Shown: one piece after another, positions 34,164 through 45,349 of the stretch
How the letters are laid out: each line of letters opens with the position of its first letter
How positions within the stretch are numbered: position 1 is the stretch's first letter
From: an uncultured Bacteroidota bacterium
GTDB lineage: Bacteria; Bacteroidota; Bacteroidia; Bacteroidales; P3
Length of the DNA stretch: 64,000 nucleotides
NCBI GenBank assembly: GCA_902793295.1
Contig: CADBDA010000007.1
Location: 59,553-123,552 of the forward strand
Direction of reading: 5' to 3'
Notes under the pieces: generated by a model
Seen by the model: the letters and a program-made list of their open reading frames with translations, nothing else
What the model was told of the DNA's origin: nothing
Databases searched by the model: none
Program-made: the position numbers and the translations under genes

Positions 34164-37100
34164 TCAGTCCTCTACGCTTTCCAAGCCTTGGTATTCGCGT
34201 GTTTCCTCCTTCACATTGGCCTCAAGCGACTGGCGTATCATGGCCTTCAGCCGCAACACTTGGTTGTCCACCTCGCTGCGTTTGGCAGGACGGTAGAGGT
34301 CCTTGTAGCGCAACTTGGGTGATAACGAGAACTTCAAATCGGGCATGGTGCCGAACACATCGACAGCCAGACGCACCGGCAGCGGTGTCTCCACCAACTC
34401 CACATGGTAGTCGTAGTTGTTGTCCAGATTGTGGCGTCCCTCGGCAACCAGCTGGTACTTGTGCAACTTCAGAAGGAACGGATAGACCTCCAGCTCCTTG
34501 CGGAACACGGTCATGGCCACATCGAGGCTGTCGACCCGCATCTTGGAGTCGTCGTCGCGCCAGTTCTTCAACTGAAGCAGTTTGGCTATGCGGTCGATAT
34601 CCTTGTTGTTAAGCACCACAAGGTCTTGTCCCGTCAGGGCGGCAGCGGCTCTGAGGGTGCTCATCTTGGGTTTGTAGAAAGCGTTGACATAGGTCTCCGC
34701 ACACAGGTGGAAGTCGGCGGCGCCCTCCAAATCGGACAGCAGCAGCACCAAGGTGTCGACATAGGGTATCATGTCGATAAGTTCCTGAATGTTAATATCA
34801 AGCAGATGGAAATCCATGCCGACAAAGATGTGGTTCATACGCGGGGTCTTGTACATGCCGGTCAACTGCATACGGGCTGCCTTGCAGACAAAACCCACCT
34901 GGTTAAGCACGGCCACACCGTCACGGATACGCACATCGCCGGCCACCTCACGAAGGTCGTTTTCAAATGCTGTGGCTTCCTTGATGCGTGTGTGGAAGGT
35001 GAAGTCGACATCCTTGGGCACTATGAAGGGATGGGCCGAAGTGTCCACATTGTCAGCCTGTCGCTGCGCTTCCAGGGTATCGGCATCCGAACCCATTCCG
35101 CTGAACACATCCAGCAGGTCGTCCACATTGGTGTAGTTGGAGGTGAAGTAGAGGTCGCCTTTCAGCATGTCCTCATGGCTCAGCCATTTCTCCAGCCCCG
35201 TGACCGCTCCCGAAAGGTAGAAGTCGCTATTGCCGAACACCACATTGGCACTGGCTATCTCGCAACGCTCGGGTTTGTAGTTGAACTTGATGTCAGGTAT
35301 CTGGACCAGATAGTCGACCTGCGCAATATCGATATAACCACGCTTGAAGTCGACATCGAGGTTGGGCGACCATTGCTGCAGCGTGTTGGAACGCGAGGGG
35401 TCGTAGTTGGCACCGCCCTTGATGGTGAGACCGGCCAGGTCGACCTTCATACTGTCGTTCACTTTGCAGTGCAATTCGCTGCTGGTGAAGTCGATCTTGT
35501 ATTTCACTTTGTCGCCTTTCTTGTCAACAGGCATCATGGCAAAAGTGCCTACCGGATGGTTCATCTGCGCCTGCATCGAATCCATGCTGCCTTCCAACTG
35601 GGCAAGGTCGAAATCGCATACCACTCTGAAAGGCTGGTTGGTGTCAAAAATGTCGTTGACGGCCAATTTCAGCTGGGTCTTACCCACATTGCCGTCAATC
35701 TTCTGGTTGGGCAGCTGGGCCGCAATCCCACTGCAGCTGACCGTCGCCGATAGCAACTCTTTGAAGAGTCCATATTTTAATGCCGCAGGCAGCTTCACAT
35801 TGATCGTGGCTTCGGGCACCTGCGCGTAGATGGTGTCGTAGGCCAGTTCCACCTCCTTCAAACCCACCACTCCGCTGAGCTTCATGTGACTGAAGTCGCT
35901 CTTTTGCAGCTGCTCCAGATTGGTTTGTGCATGCAGGTCCAACCTTGCACATCCATCCAACTTCATGTTCAAGTCTTCCGGCATCATGGGTTTGGCATCA
36001 GCAAGGAAGATGTTGCCTTTCACCTGTGCATCGGTGTTCATCTTCCCCAGCAGGTCGTCGACTTTGCCCGACAGCTCCACATAGTTGCGTCCCGTTCGGG
36101 CCGACAATTTCACCACCTGCACATTGGAGACGCCTCCGTCGTTCAAATCCAGATCGGCATCGATTTCGGCACCGATGTTGTGCAGCCGGTAAGGCAGAAT
36201 GGACCGGTCGTAGAATCGGCCGTCGTGCAACTTCAGATGGGCGGTCACCGCCGGCAACAGGCTGTCGCCCAGCTGTCCTACAACGGTACCTTCCAGTTCG
36301 GCATCGGCATCAAGACTCATCGTGCGCTTCCAGTCGGTAAATTCGGCAGGAAGCATGGACAGCAGCGTATCCACATTCCACGCATTGGTGGCATATTTCA
36401 AATCCATGGACATCGGCTTGCCTTCCTCCGGCAATTCCACCGAGCCGTCCACCTGCAGGGCGTATTGTTTCAAAACCGCCTTCAGCGACTCGACATCCAC
36501 ATGGCCTTTTTGCAAGTCGGCTACCACATGTCCGTCAACTTGCATCAAGGCTCCCTGTCGTGCCGAAGCAGCATGGTTGACATATTCTTTATCATTGAAT
36601 TTCAACGAACCGCGGTCAACGGCGAATTGCATCTCGCCATCCACCACATCGCCGTTTTGGTTGCCGTCCACCTTCAACGTCACCTGATGCACATCGGCCT
36701 GCATAGCACTGCTGTCGCTCTTCATCGCAAAGGCCACTCGGTCAATCAGCATGTCAACCTTGGCGTCGAGCGACTGGGGCGTGTAGTGCCCGTCGACAGC
36801 AAAATCGGCATCGGACAGATGGGCCGACAGATTGGACTGGTCGTCCACATAGCTGGCATTCAATTTGTTTATCCTTATCGAACGAAGCGACACCAAGTCG
36901 GGCATCTCGAAAGGTTCCGAGGTGGTGTCGGTGCTCTCCGACGGTGGAAAGATATCGTAATTGGCCACACCTTGCTTGTCGACATAGAGGTTGGCGGTCG
37001 TCTGGTCCAACAGCAGTTTTGTGACAACAATATTCTTATCCTTCAGGTATTCCTTTAAATTGATGCCGATACAGAGTTCTTTTACAGAGAGAACCGTATC

Positions 37101-37418
37101 CGACATCGCTCCTTCCATAGGATTTATTATCTGCACGCCTTCCACAACCAGACCCACATAGGGGAATGTCTTGATAAGGGTGAGGTCCACATTGTCGAAA
37201 TGGCTGTCACAAAGGATGTATTTGTCGGAGAGTTTGTTGACAATGGATGTCAGCCGGGCGGGGGTCAGCACCAGCCACATGACCAGTACGACGGCCACAA
37301 GAAGCAATCCAAATAACGAGCCCAGTGAAATCCAGGTGATCTTCCACCCTTTCTTCATCGAGCGTTTCCGCTTCGGTGTTTCGGGTGTTTCATTATGCTG
37401 TAATTCTTTCGTCTCCAT
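34164..37418 (-). CDS. AsmA-family envelope protein
   Basis: 1084 residues. A basic N-terminus is followed by one transmembrane helix (about 27-50) and a very long periplasmic region. The AsmA N-terminal part shows LTLIKTFPYVGLVVEGVQI and IGINLKEYLKDKNIVVTKLLLDQ, then repetitive beta strands and an AsmA-like C-terminal part (LDINIQELIDMIPYVDTL). AsmA-like proteins form beta-groove bridges thought to carry phospholipids between membranes. The 34016-34163 gap holds no gene. Confidence 0.85.
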   Translation of the reverse strand: METKELQHNETPETPKRKRSMKKGWKITWISLGSLFGLLLVAVVLVMWLVLTPARLTSIVNKLSDKYILCDSHFDNVDLTLIKTFPYVGLVVEGVQIINPMEGAMSDTVLSVKELCIGINLKEYLKDKNIVVTKLLLDQTTANLYVDKQGVANYDIFPPSESTDTTSEPFEMPDLVSLRSIRINKLNASYVDDQSNLSAHLSDADFAVDGHYTPQSLDAKVDMLIDRVAFAMKSDSSAMQADVHQVTLKVDGNQNGDVVDGEMQFAVDRGSLKFNDKEYVNHAASARQGALMQVDGHVVADLQKGHVDVESLKAVLKQYALQVDGSVELPEEGKPMSMDLKYATNAWNVDTLLSMLPAEFTDWKRTMSLDADAELEGTVVGQLGDSLLPAVTAHLKLHDGRFYDRSILPYRLHNIGAEIDADLDLNDGGVSNVQVVKLSARTGRNYVELSGKVDDLLGKMNTDAQVKGNIFLADAKPMMPEDLNMKLDGCARLDLHAQTNLEQLQKSDFSHMKLSGVVGLKEVELAYDTIYAQVPEATINVKLPAALKYGLFKELLSATVSCSGIAAQLPNQKIDGNVGKTQLKLAVNDIFDTNQPFRVVCDFDLAQLEGSMDSMQAQMNHPVGTFAMMPVDKKGDKVKYKIDFTSSELHCKVNDSMKVDLAGLTIKGGANYDPSRSNTLQQWSPNLDVDFKRGYIDIAQVDYLVQIPDIKFNYKPERCEIASANVVFGNSDFYLSGAVTGLEKWLSHEDMLKGDLYFTSNYTNVDDLLDVFSGMGSDADTLEAQRQADNVDTSAHPFIVPKDVDFTFHTRIKEATAFENDLREVAGDVRIRDGVAVLNQVGFVCKAARMQLTGMYKTPRMNHIFVGMDFHLLDINIQELIDMIPYVDTLVLLLSDLEGAADFHLCAETYVNAFYKPKMSTLRAAAALTGQDLVVLNNKDIDRIAKLLQLKNWRDDDSKMRVDSLDVAMTVFRKELEVYPFLLKLHKYQLVAEGRHNLDNNYDYHVELVETPLPVRLAVDVFGTMPDLKFSLSPKLRYKDLYRPAKRSEVDNQVLRLKAMIRQSLEANVKEETREYQGLESVED

Positions 37419-37423
37419 GGTTT

Positions 37424-37801
37424 TTAATTCACATGCGTATAGGTATAGGTATGACCGTAGATGTCCTTGTAACTCAACGTCGAGTCTGTGAGTGCGGTGA
37501 CAGTGTACGATTTGGGTACCACACCGCCCATCTCCATCTGGTGAACCAGGGTCAGGCGGTTGGTCTCGTCTTCATATTCCCAGGTGAAAGGCTGTGCCTC
37601 GTCTTCGTTAACATCGTCAGATGTGTCCCAGGTGACACCTGTGCCGCCTGCATCATAGCGATAGTACTCGGTGCCTGCCACCCACTTGCCGACAAGCAGC
37701 TCTGGGTTGAAACTGACATGCTCTTGCTGGCACGACACCAGCATGGCCAGCATCGCGGCAAAAAACAATAGCGGAATATGTCTCAGCTGTAATTTTTTCA
37801 T
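37424..37801 (-). CDS. Lipocalin-like lipoprotein
   Basis: 125 residues with a lipobox ending MLVSC, then LLVGKWVAGTEYYRYDAGGTG and strand-rich sequence ending YKDIYGHTYTYTHVN. The GKW start and strand pattern fit a small lipocalin-like domain. It lies 5 bp upstream of the AsmA gene, so it is probably co-transcribed. Confidence 0.75.
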   Translation of the reverse strand: MKKLQLRHIPLLFFAAMLAMLVSCQQEHVSFNPELLVGKWVAGTEYYRYDAGGTGVTWDTSDDVNEDEAQPFTWEYEDETNRLTLVHQMEMGGVVPKSYTVTALTDSTLSYKDIYGHTYTYTHVN

Positions 37802-37889
37802 TGTATAAAAATTCAGTCTTTATTTTTGAATTGTTATTCTCTGTTGGACAATCACATTCAATCGAATTGGTTCATAACGTCGTCCGCAT

Positions 37890-38423
37890 TTATTGGTCGA
37901 CCACATAGATGTCGGGATAGCAACGACCGCGGCCGTCGTAGTCGAGCCCGTATCCCAAGATGAAATCGTTGCCGATACGCTTCCCTACATAGTCGATGGG
38001 GAACGTCTCACGGAAGCTGTCGGGTTTGAACAGAAGCGTGGCGATGTACACGCCGGCAGGCTTGAGCGGAACCAGCGCATCGAGCATGGCCTTCATGGTG
38101 GTGCCGCTGTCGACGATATCTTCGACAATGACCACATGGCGTCCGCTGCATTTGGCGGGAAAAGGCAGCTCGGCCCGCACAATCCCCGTCGACGACATGC
38201 CGCTATAAGAGGTGTACTTCACAAAGTAGGTCTCGGCATCAAAGTCCATCGCCTTGGCCAAATCGGCCATAAACATGTAGGCGCCTGTCAGTGTGGGACA
38301 GAAAAGGGGATCCTTGTCTCTCAGGTCGCGCGAGATTTCCGTAGCGATACGCTGCACCTCCCGCGCAATCTCCTCTGACGATATGAAAGGACGGAATTGT
38401 TTGTCGTGAACGCTGATTGTCAT
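37890..38423 (-). CDS. hpt: Hypoxanthine phosphoribosyltransferase
   Basis: 177 residues. PRPP-binding motif VVIVEDIVDSGTTM (97-110) with the two acidic residues, the LTGAYMF loop, and the C-terminal VGKRIGNDFILGYGLDY typical of HPRT. It converts hypoxanthine or guanine with PRPP to IMP/GMP in purine salvage. Confidence 0.95.
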   Translation of the reverse strand: MTISVHDKQFRPFISSEEIAREVQRIATEISRDLRDKDPLFCPTLTGAYMFMADLAKAMDFDAETYFVKYTSYSGMSSTGIVRAELPFPAKCSGRHVVIVEDIVDSGTTMKAMLDALVPLKPAGVYIATLLFKPDSFRETFPIDYVGKRIGNDFILGYGLDYDGRGRCYPDIYVVDQ

Positions 38424-38484
38424 TTGATTGTAACGATCTCTACAAAGGGTTGTTTGAAATCAGTAGATCGGTTATGCAAGACGC

Positions 38485-39561
38485 CTATTCCTCTTCGGGT
38501 TCTTCCACCGAATCGAGCACCAGACGGAAGCCGTGGAAGCCATAGCCGTAGTCGGGCTGGTACCAGCTGCGGTCGGACACCGTGCATCCCCAGGAGGGGC
38601 TGTTGAGGCACCCGCCGCGAAGGATGCGGCTGTCTCCATGCTTGGGTCCGCGGGGGTTGGTCTGCGCTTCTGCAGTATAGGCCTCATACCAGTCGGAGCA
38701 CCACTCCCACACATTGCCGGCCATGTCGTGAAGACCCAATTCATTGGCTTTTTTGCGTCCCACAGGATGGGTGATATTGCCTGAATTCATGCCGTACCAG
38801 GCCACTGCTCCAGGGTCGCCGTCCTGTCCGGGAAAGACATGTCCCTTGGAGTTGTTGCCGCCGCGGGCGGCGAACTCCCATTCTGCCTCGGTGGGCAGAC
38901 GGAAACGGTAGCCGGTCATCTGCGAAAGGCGTGCAATGAACATCTGGGCGTCGCTCCACGAGACTTGCTCCACCGGCAGACTGTCGTTGTAGGTCCAGCG
39001 CGAAGGATTGCTGCCCATAACGGTCACCCACAGGCGTTGGGTCACCTCGAATTTACCCATATAGAAACTGTCGACAGTGACTTTGTGGGTCGGAAATTCG
39101 GCTTCGTAATTGTGCTTGGCGCTGCCCGGACGGGTGCAGCCCATGGTGAAGGTGCCGCCGGGGACTGGCATCATACGGAATTTCATGTCGCCCACCTTGA
39201 TGTCGACCGATCCGTCATCCACCTCCACCGAGAAGCGTATCAGGGTATCGGAAGGGTTGTAGCCGGTCGAATCGGGTTCGTAGGGAAGAAACCGCAAATC
39301 GGGCAGGTCGTAGACAATAATCGTCTTGCCCTTGCCAGCTTTGACATCCTTTCCCACATCGCCACTCATATTCTGGATATACTCGCCATAATAGCGTCCG
39401 CCGTCAATCGACACACAGACTCTGATATTGGCCGTTTTGGACAGATCATAGGTGATGGTCACCTCTTTATCGTGCCTTACAAAAGCCACATTCGAAATGT
39501 TTTGTCCTTGGGCAAAGCCGCAGAAAAGCAGCATCATTCCGAATAAAAACCTATGTTTCAT
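38485..39561 (-). CDS. SUMF1/formylglycine-generating-enzyme family protein, secreted
   Basis: 358 residues from MKHRFLFGMM; the upstream in-frame ATG overlaps the promoter. It has a signal peptide (cut after FAQG), an N-terminal beta domain (ISNVAFVRHDKEVTITYDLS), then the SUMF1 domain: MPVPGGTFTMGC, YMGKFEVTQRLW, RLPTEAEWEFAARGG, DMAGNVWEWCSDWY and RGGCLN...GFHGFRLV. Such proteins in Bacteroidales are usually secreted sugar-lectin/FGE-like or T9SS-associated (GldJ/K relatives). Catalytic activity is uncertain. Confidence 0.85.
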   Translation of the reverse strand: MKHRFLFGMMLLFCGFAQGQNISNVAFVRHDKEVTITYDLSKTANIRVCVSIDGGRYYGEYIQNMSGDVGKDVKAGKGKTIIVYDLPDLRFLPYEPDSTGYNPSDTLIRFSVEVDDGSVDIKVGDMKFRMMPVPGGTFTMGCTRPGSAKHNYEAEFPTHKVTVDSFYMGKFEVTQRLWVTVMGSNPSRWTYNDSLPVEQVSWSDAQMFIARLSQMTGYRFRLPTEAEWEFAARGGNNSKGHVFPGQDGDPGAVAWYGMNSGNITHPVGRKKANELGLHDMAGNVWEWCSDWYEAYTAEAQTNPRGPKHGDSRILRGGCLNSPSWGCTVSDRSWYQPDYGYGFHGFRLVLDSVEEPEEE

Positions 39562-39598
39562 ATATTTACAAGTTTTCAAATCAGATAAAGTCAACTTG

Positions 39599-39606
39599 CA
39601 AATATA
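39599..39606 (-). promoter_or_regulatory. -7 box (TATATTTG) of the SUMF1 gene
   Basis: The reverse strand reads TATATTTGC, 38 bp upstream of the chosen start. No TTTG at -33. Confidence 0.5.
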
Positions 39607-39657
39607 CAAAAAAAATCAGAATTTGTTTTGTTTTTGATAATGTATCTTTAAAAAGGG

Positions 39658-40044
39658 TCACAAATCGCTGTTGGCAATCACATAATCGCCCCATTCTTCG
39701 GCGGGTTTGAAAAGCACATGGAATCGTACGCTGCACCCTGCCTTCTTGAGTCGCTGGCGCATGCTGGGGTCCATCCGCTGCAGCCACCGGCCATACAGCT
39801 GAATGGCAAGAGCCTCTTTCTGTCCGACATCGCTGACAGCGGCCTGATATTCGGGTCCCACAACGGTCAGGGTCATCAGCACCTCGGTGCCGTCAAGGGA
39901 CACCGACTCGACCGTGACTCCGTCAGCCAGTGCGACGGGCAACTGGTCGTCGACAGCGGCCAGCTCCTGACGTATCTCGGTCAGCTGACAGCCGACAGGC
40001 AACAGAAACAGCGGTAAAAGCATGAGTGTAAGTAACTTTTTCAT
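39658..40044 (-). CDS. Unrecognised lipoprotein
   Basis: 128 residues with a clear lipobox LLPVGC. The mature part starts with a helix and continues with strands and a helix (EALAIQLYGRWLQRMDP). No family recognised. It is flanked by 50-100 bp gaps. Confidence 0.7.
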   Translation of the reverse strand: MKKLLTLMLLPLFLLPVGCQLTEIRQELAAVDDQLPVALADGVTVESVSLDGTEVLMTLTVVGPEYQAAVSDVGQKEALAIQLYGRWLQRMDPSMRQRLKKAGCSVRFHVLFKPAEEWGDYVIANSDL

Positions 40045-40146
40045 ATCATGAGGATAAAAAAAAGAGTGACGTCGGGAGTTCCCAAAATCACTCTTATGGC
40101 AATATGCTTATAAAAAAATTGACAATAAAACGGTTGCTCACTCCGA

Positions 40147-40560
40147 TCAGATACCTGCCGAAAAATACTGTATCTGTTCGGCTATTTTGTCAAGTGCGGG
40201 ACGCAATTTGGGCTTGATCATCATAGTAACCATCGGATTGCCGCCTTCAATCTCGGCACGCACCAACGCCTCGCAGCTGTTGTCGTCGACAGGGGTGATG
40301 CACAGCACAAAACGGAAGGGAACCGGCGACCCGCTGTTGGCGGCGGGAGCAATGGCAACGGTCGTGTAGGGCACTCGCTCAGCGTATTGGAGCGTCAGCG
40401 ACACGAAACCGCCGACTTTAAAAGAACAGCGGTCGGCATCGGCCTGAAAGTCTTCGACCTGAGAGGGCAACAGACGTTGGAAATTGCGGAAATCACAGGC
40501 GAAACCATAAAGGCGTTCTGCACTGCATTGGGCTTGTACTTTTTTTGATTCTGCGTTCAT
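40147..40560 (-). CDS. SRPBCC-family protein next to pyrE
   Basis: 137 residues from ATG 40560 (MNAESKKVQAQCSAERLYGF). A GTG at 40611, 6 bp after pyrE, would add 17 residues and is less likely. The helix-grip pattern with AERLYGFACDFRNFQRLLP and the final helix DKIAEQIQYFSAGI fits the SRPBCC/START-like fold. The ligand is unknown. Its place directly after pyrE is typical for Bacteroidales. Confidence 0.8.
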   Translation of the reverse strand: MNAESKKVQAQCSAERLYGFACDFRNFQRLLPSQVEDFQADADRCSFKVGGFVSLTLQYAERVPYTTVAIAPAANSGSPVPFRFVLCITPVDDNSCEALVRAEIEGGNPMVTMMIKPKLRPALDKIAEQIQYFSAGI

Positions 40561-40617
40561 TGGGACAACAATAGATAGTGTTTGACGATCGGCAGCGGAC
40601 GTCTGCGCCACAGGGAA

Positions 40618-41262
40618 TTACGCCATATGGTCATCCGACCATTTCTCGGGGTTCTGGCGCCAGGTTTTGAGCGACTCCAAGTCTTTCTCCATCACATAGT
40701 CCTGGTCGCAGGCCACCTTGATCAGCGCATCATAGTTGGTGAGGGTGTGCAGTTCCACATCGGCCTCCTTGAAATTCTTGGCGGCGACTTCCAATCCGTA
40801 GGTGAAGATGGCCACCATGCCCTTGACCTTGCAGCCCTTCTCACGCAGCGCGTGGACGGCAATCAACGAGCTCTTGCCTGTGGAGACAAGGTCTTCCACA
40901 ACGACAACGGTCTGACCGCTGTGGATTTCGCCTTCTATCTGGTTGGTAAGACCGTGCTTTTTCTCTTCAGAACGCACATAGACAAATGGTTTGCCGAGCT
41001 CCTGGGCAACCAGCGCTCCCTGTGCAATACCACCAGTGGCCACACCGGCAATGACGTCGACGTCACCAAAATATTCGTTAATCATTTCAACAAAACGCTG
41101 ACGGATATAGGTACGTATTTCAGGATAGGAAAGCGTTACACGGTTGTCGCAATAGATGGGCGATTTTCTACCCGATGCCCAAGTGAAAGGTTGCTCATTG
41201 TTGAGTTTCACGGCTTTCACCTGCAATAAGAAAGTGCTTGTCTGTTCGGCAGTTTCGTTCAT
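40618..41262 (-). CDS. pyrE: Orotate phosphoribosyltransferase
   Basis: 214 residues from MNETAEQTSTF; the upstream TTG at 41298 overlaps the -7 box. PRPP motif VVVVEDLVSTGKSS (119-132), FTWASGRKSPIYCDNR and VRSEEKKHG match OPRT. It makes orotidine 5'-phosphate from orotate and PRPP in pyrimidine synthesis. Confidence 0.95.
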   Translation of the reverse strand: MNETAEQTSTFLLQVKAVKLNNEQPFTWASGRKSPIYCDNRVTLSYPEIRTYIRQRFVEMINEYFGDVDVIAGVATGGIAQGALVAQELGKPFVYVRSEEKKHGLTNQIEGEIHSGQTVVVVEDLVSTGKSSLIAVHALREKGCKVKGMVAIFTYGLEVAAKNFKEADVELHTLTNYDALIKVACDQDYVMEKDLESLKTWRQNPEKWSDDHMA

Positions 41263-41295
41263 TTTTTTCTGTATTTGAATTAAGTTTTCGAGGGG

Positions 41296-41303
41296 CAAAG
41301 ATA
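41296..41303 (-). promoter_or_regulatory. -7 box (TATCTTTG) of pyrE
   Basis: The reverse strand has TATCTTTGC 34 bp before the pyrE start, with a TTTG 22 bp upstream, a slightly long spacer. Confidence 0.6.
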
Positions 41304-41366
41304 CGAAGATTTGTCGTTATAGAATCAAAAAAAATCTAAAAAACCTTTTTTGAGGTGCGCAACGCG

Positions 41367-41966
41367 CTATTCGGCAGATATTTGTTGTGACAGTACATCC
41401 ATGGTGGCATAACTCCTGCTCAGCAAGGTGCGCCAGCGTTCCCGGCTTACCCATTCCACCGCGGTGACGCCCTCCTCCATCTGGGGTTTGAAGGGGTCGC
41501 CCGTATGGCCGCGCAGGGCGAACCACGAGGTCTGCTTCAGGTGCCACCCTCCATAGAGATTGTAGATGTGGTAGCTTTTCAAGAGCAAGCCGTCGCTTTG
41601 CAGCCGGACAAGCCCGGTTTCTTCGTTGGTTTCGCGCAGGGCCGCCTGTTGCAGGGTTTCACCGGCTTCCACCATGCCTTTGGGCTGGTCTGCACGCCCG
41701 TTGCGGGTCATGACAAGGAGCCGTCCGTCCTCGGCAGTCACCACACCGCCGGCGGCTTTAACATATTTATATTGTTGCATCAGATAGCGCCACAAACGCC
41801 GTGCCGAGCCTTCTGCACAGCGGACGGCGATATTGCGGTTCTCTTCGACCAGACAGTCAAAACAGCGTTTCAAATCGCTGTCGTCGAATAGGATGGCATC
41901 GCTTCGCAAGGGTGCTTGTCCAGGGGCCAAAAACTGTAGATTCCAATATTGGTAGTTGATAATCAT
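41367..41966 (-). CDS. NUDIX hydrolase
   Basis: 199 residues from MIINYQYWNLQFL; starts further upstream lie in the dprA intergenic region and are not family-like. The Nudix box GMVEAGETLQQAALRETNEE then TGL is intact, preceded by AAGGVVTAEDGRLLVM. It hydrolyses a nucleoside diphosphate-linked substrate that cannot be named. Divergent from dprA. Confidence 0.85.
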   Translation of the reverse strand: MIINYQYWNLQFLAPGQAPLRSDAILFDDSDLKRCFDCLVEENRNIAVRCAEGSARRLWRYLMQQYKYVKAAGGVVTAEDGRLLVMTRNGRADQPKGMVEAGETLQQAALRETNEETGLVRLQSDGLLLKSYHIYNLYGGWHLKQTSWFALRGHTGDPFKPQMEEGVTAVEWVSRERWRTLLSRSYATMDVLSQQISAE

Positions 41967-42150
41967 AGGGTGAGGTTTTGATTCGCACCAATCGTCGGAG
42001 GGCGATTGGTGGGGAAGTATTTGTTTTGCAAAAATACACATTTTCGTGAAAACAGCCCGCAGTGGTGATGGAAATGGCTTTGTCCCAACACTCTTCACCA
42101 TTCACTACGTCTCCGCCCGACCTGCTTTTTGTGGGGTTGGAAACACTTTT

Positions 42151-42182
42151 TTTGTGGGGTTTCCATTTTTTGCGTATTTTTG
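42151..42182 (+). promoter_or_regulatory. Promoter of dprA
   Basis: TTTG (42151-42154), 20 bp, TATTTTTG (42175-42182), 44 bp upstream of ATG 42227. It supports the start and excludes the longer upstream frame. Confidence 0.75.
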
Positions 42183-42226
42183 CACCTTCTAAATCAATCA
42201 GGCTCATTATCCAAGATAGCACACAG

Positions 42227-43330
42227 ATGAAAGACTACACCTACGAAATGGCACTCAGTATGCTACCCGGTGTCGGCAGCCATTCGGCACGGCAGATTCT
42301 GGACATTGTCGACTCGGCCGAAACCCTCTTCCACATGTCCGCTTCCGAACTCCGACATCTCTTTGGAAACCACGACGCTATCATTAAAGCCATCCTTAAC
42401 CGCTCCATGTTTCCCGACGTCGAAGAGGAACTGCGCTTCGTCGAAAAAAACCACATCGAAATCCTCTACTACACCGATGCCGCCTACCCGCAGCGGATGA
42501 ACCGTTCGGAGTGCGTCGACACCCCTATCCTACTCTACCGCATGGGCAATGCCGACCTGAATGCCCAACGGATTGTCAGCGTGGTGGGTACACGCCGTGC
42601 CACCGAATACGGTAAGGAGATGACCCGCAAGCTGATCGACGGCTTCCGGGGCGAAGGCATCACCGTGATCAGCGGACTGGCTTTGGGCATCGATGCGGCT
42701 GCCCACGAAGGGGCCCTCGCCAACCAGCTGCCTACCATTGGTGTGCTGGCTCATGGCTTGGACCAGCTCTACCCGCCCTCCAACCGTCCGCTGGCCAAAC
42801 GCATGCTGGCTCAGGGCGGCGGACTGGTCACCGAAATCAAAAGCCGCACCAGCATCCTGCCGGGCATGTTCCCGGCACGCAACCGCATCATCGCTGCCAT
42901 GAGCGACGCCACCATCGTGGTCGAAGCGTCACGCAAAGGCGGCGCCCTCATCACCGCCAATATCGCCAACGGCTACCACCGCGACCTCTTCGCCTTCCCC
43001 GGCCGCGTGGGCGACAAATATTCCGAGGGCTGCAACGGCATCATCGCCGCCTGCAAAGCCATCATGATTCGCGACGCCAAAGACGTGTTTTTTAACATGT
43101 CGTGGGCACAACACACCAAACACGAAGGCACCCAGGCAACCCTCTTCCCCAAGCTGCAGGGCGACGAGGCCGCCGTGCTCTCCATCATCCGCGAACATCC
43201 CGACATCTCGGTCGACCAGATTCAGAGTTATTGTGACTTGTCATTGCCCAAAATAGCGACCGCCCTTCTCAGTTTGGAACTCAAAAATTGCTGCAGATGT
43301 CTTCCGGGAAAAATCTACAAAGCACTATGA
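42227..43330 (+). CDS. dprA: DNA-processing protein DprA
   Basis: 367 residues from MKDYTYEMALSMLPGVG. An N-terminal HhH/SAM-like region is followed by the Rossmann domain: VGTRRATEYGKEM, SGLALGIDAAAHEGAL, GGGLVTE, FPARNRIIAAMSDATIVVEA. A C-terminal winged helix ends the protein. DprA loads RecA on incoming single-stranded DNA during natural transformation. Its presence is compatible with uptake of DNA cassettes seen elsewhere in the window, but dprA is widespread. Confidence 0.95.
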   Translation: MKDYTYEMALSMLPGVGSHSARQILDIVDSAETLFHMSASELRHLFGNHDAIIKAILNRSMFPDVEEELRFVEKNHIEILYYTDAAYPQRMNRSECVDTPILLYRMGNADLNAQRIVSVVGTRRATEYGKEMTRKLIDGFRGEGITVISGLALGIDAAAHEGALANQLPTIGVLAHGLDQLYPPSNRPLAKRMLAQGGGLVTEIKSRTSILPGMFPARNRIIAAMSDATIVVEASRKGGALITANIANGYHRDLFAFPGRVGDKYSEGCNGIIAACKAIMIRDAKDVFFNMSWAQHTKHEGTQATLFPKLQGDEAAVLSIIREHPDISVDQIQSYCDLSLPKIATALLSLELKNCCRCLPGKIYKAL

Positions 43331-43397
43331 TTCAACACAAAGAAGCTACAGTTTAAAAAAAATCTAAAAAAGAATTCAATATTTCCGAGAATTGTTG

Positions 43398-44945
<1,548 letters not shown>

Positions 44946-45021
44946 ATATCACAACCAGTTCTTTAACTGAATTACTAGTACCCCCAATACAGGTCACAGT
45001 TCACTCATTACGATACGCATT

Positions 45022-45258
45022 ATGCATATTAGAATCATCAAACCCGACACCACCCTATTCGAAGGACAGGCAACCCTCATCCAACTGCCTGGAACCGGCG
45101 GACTGTTTGAAATCATGGAGAACCACGCCCCCATCATCTCCAGCCTCGCCGAAGGCACTATCCGCGTGCAGACCGCCGAAGCCGAAGAGAAACTGTTCGA
45201 CATCAAGGCTGGCGTCGTAAAGGGTCAACAGAACGACATCCTTGTCTTGGTACAATAA
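45022..45258 (+). CDS. atpC: F1 ATP synthase subunit epsilon (short form)
   Basis: 78 residues covering only the N-terminal beta-sandwich (IRIIKPDTTLFEGQATLIQL, GLFEIMENHAPIISSLAEG). The C-terminal helical hairpin is absent, as usual in Bacteroidetes. It connects F1 and the c-ring rotor. Confidence 0.92.
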   Translation: MHIRIIKPDTTLFEGQATLIQLPGTGGLFEIMENHAPIISSLAEGTIRVQTAEAEEKLFDIKAGVVKGQQNDILVLVQ

Positions 45259-45276
45259 CTGGAAGAAAAAAATCCT

Positions 45277-45309
45277 AAGGGTTCCGAAAGTGTTTCGGAG
45301 CCCTTTTTG
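45277..45309 (+). terminator. atpDC terminator
   Basis: Stem AAGGGTTCCGAAA / TTTCGGAGCCCTT (one G-T pair), 3-nt loop, T-run. Confidence 0.9.
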
Positions 45310-45349
45310 AAATTTTGGTTCAAGCAAACAACAATCAAACATCACTTAT

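Noticed and set aside
34404..37058. Long open frames antisense to the AsmA gene
   Set aside because: Low-complexity His/Val/Gln-rich shadows of a certain AsmA-like protein with TM helix and family motifs.
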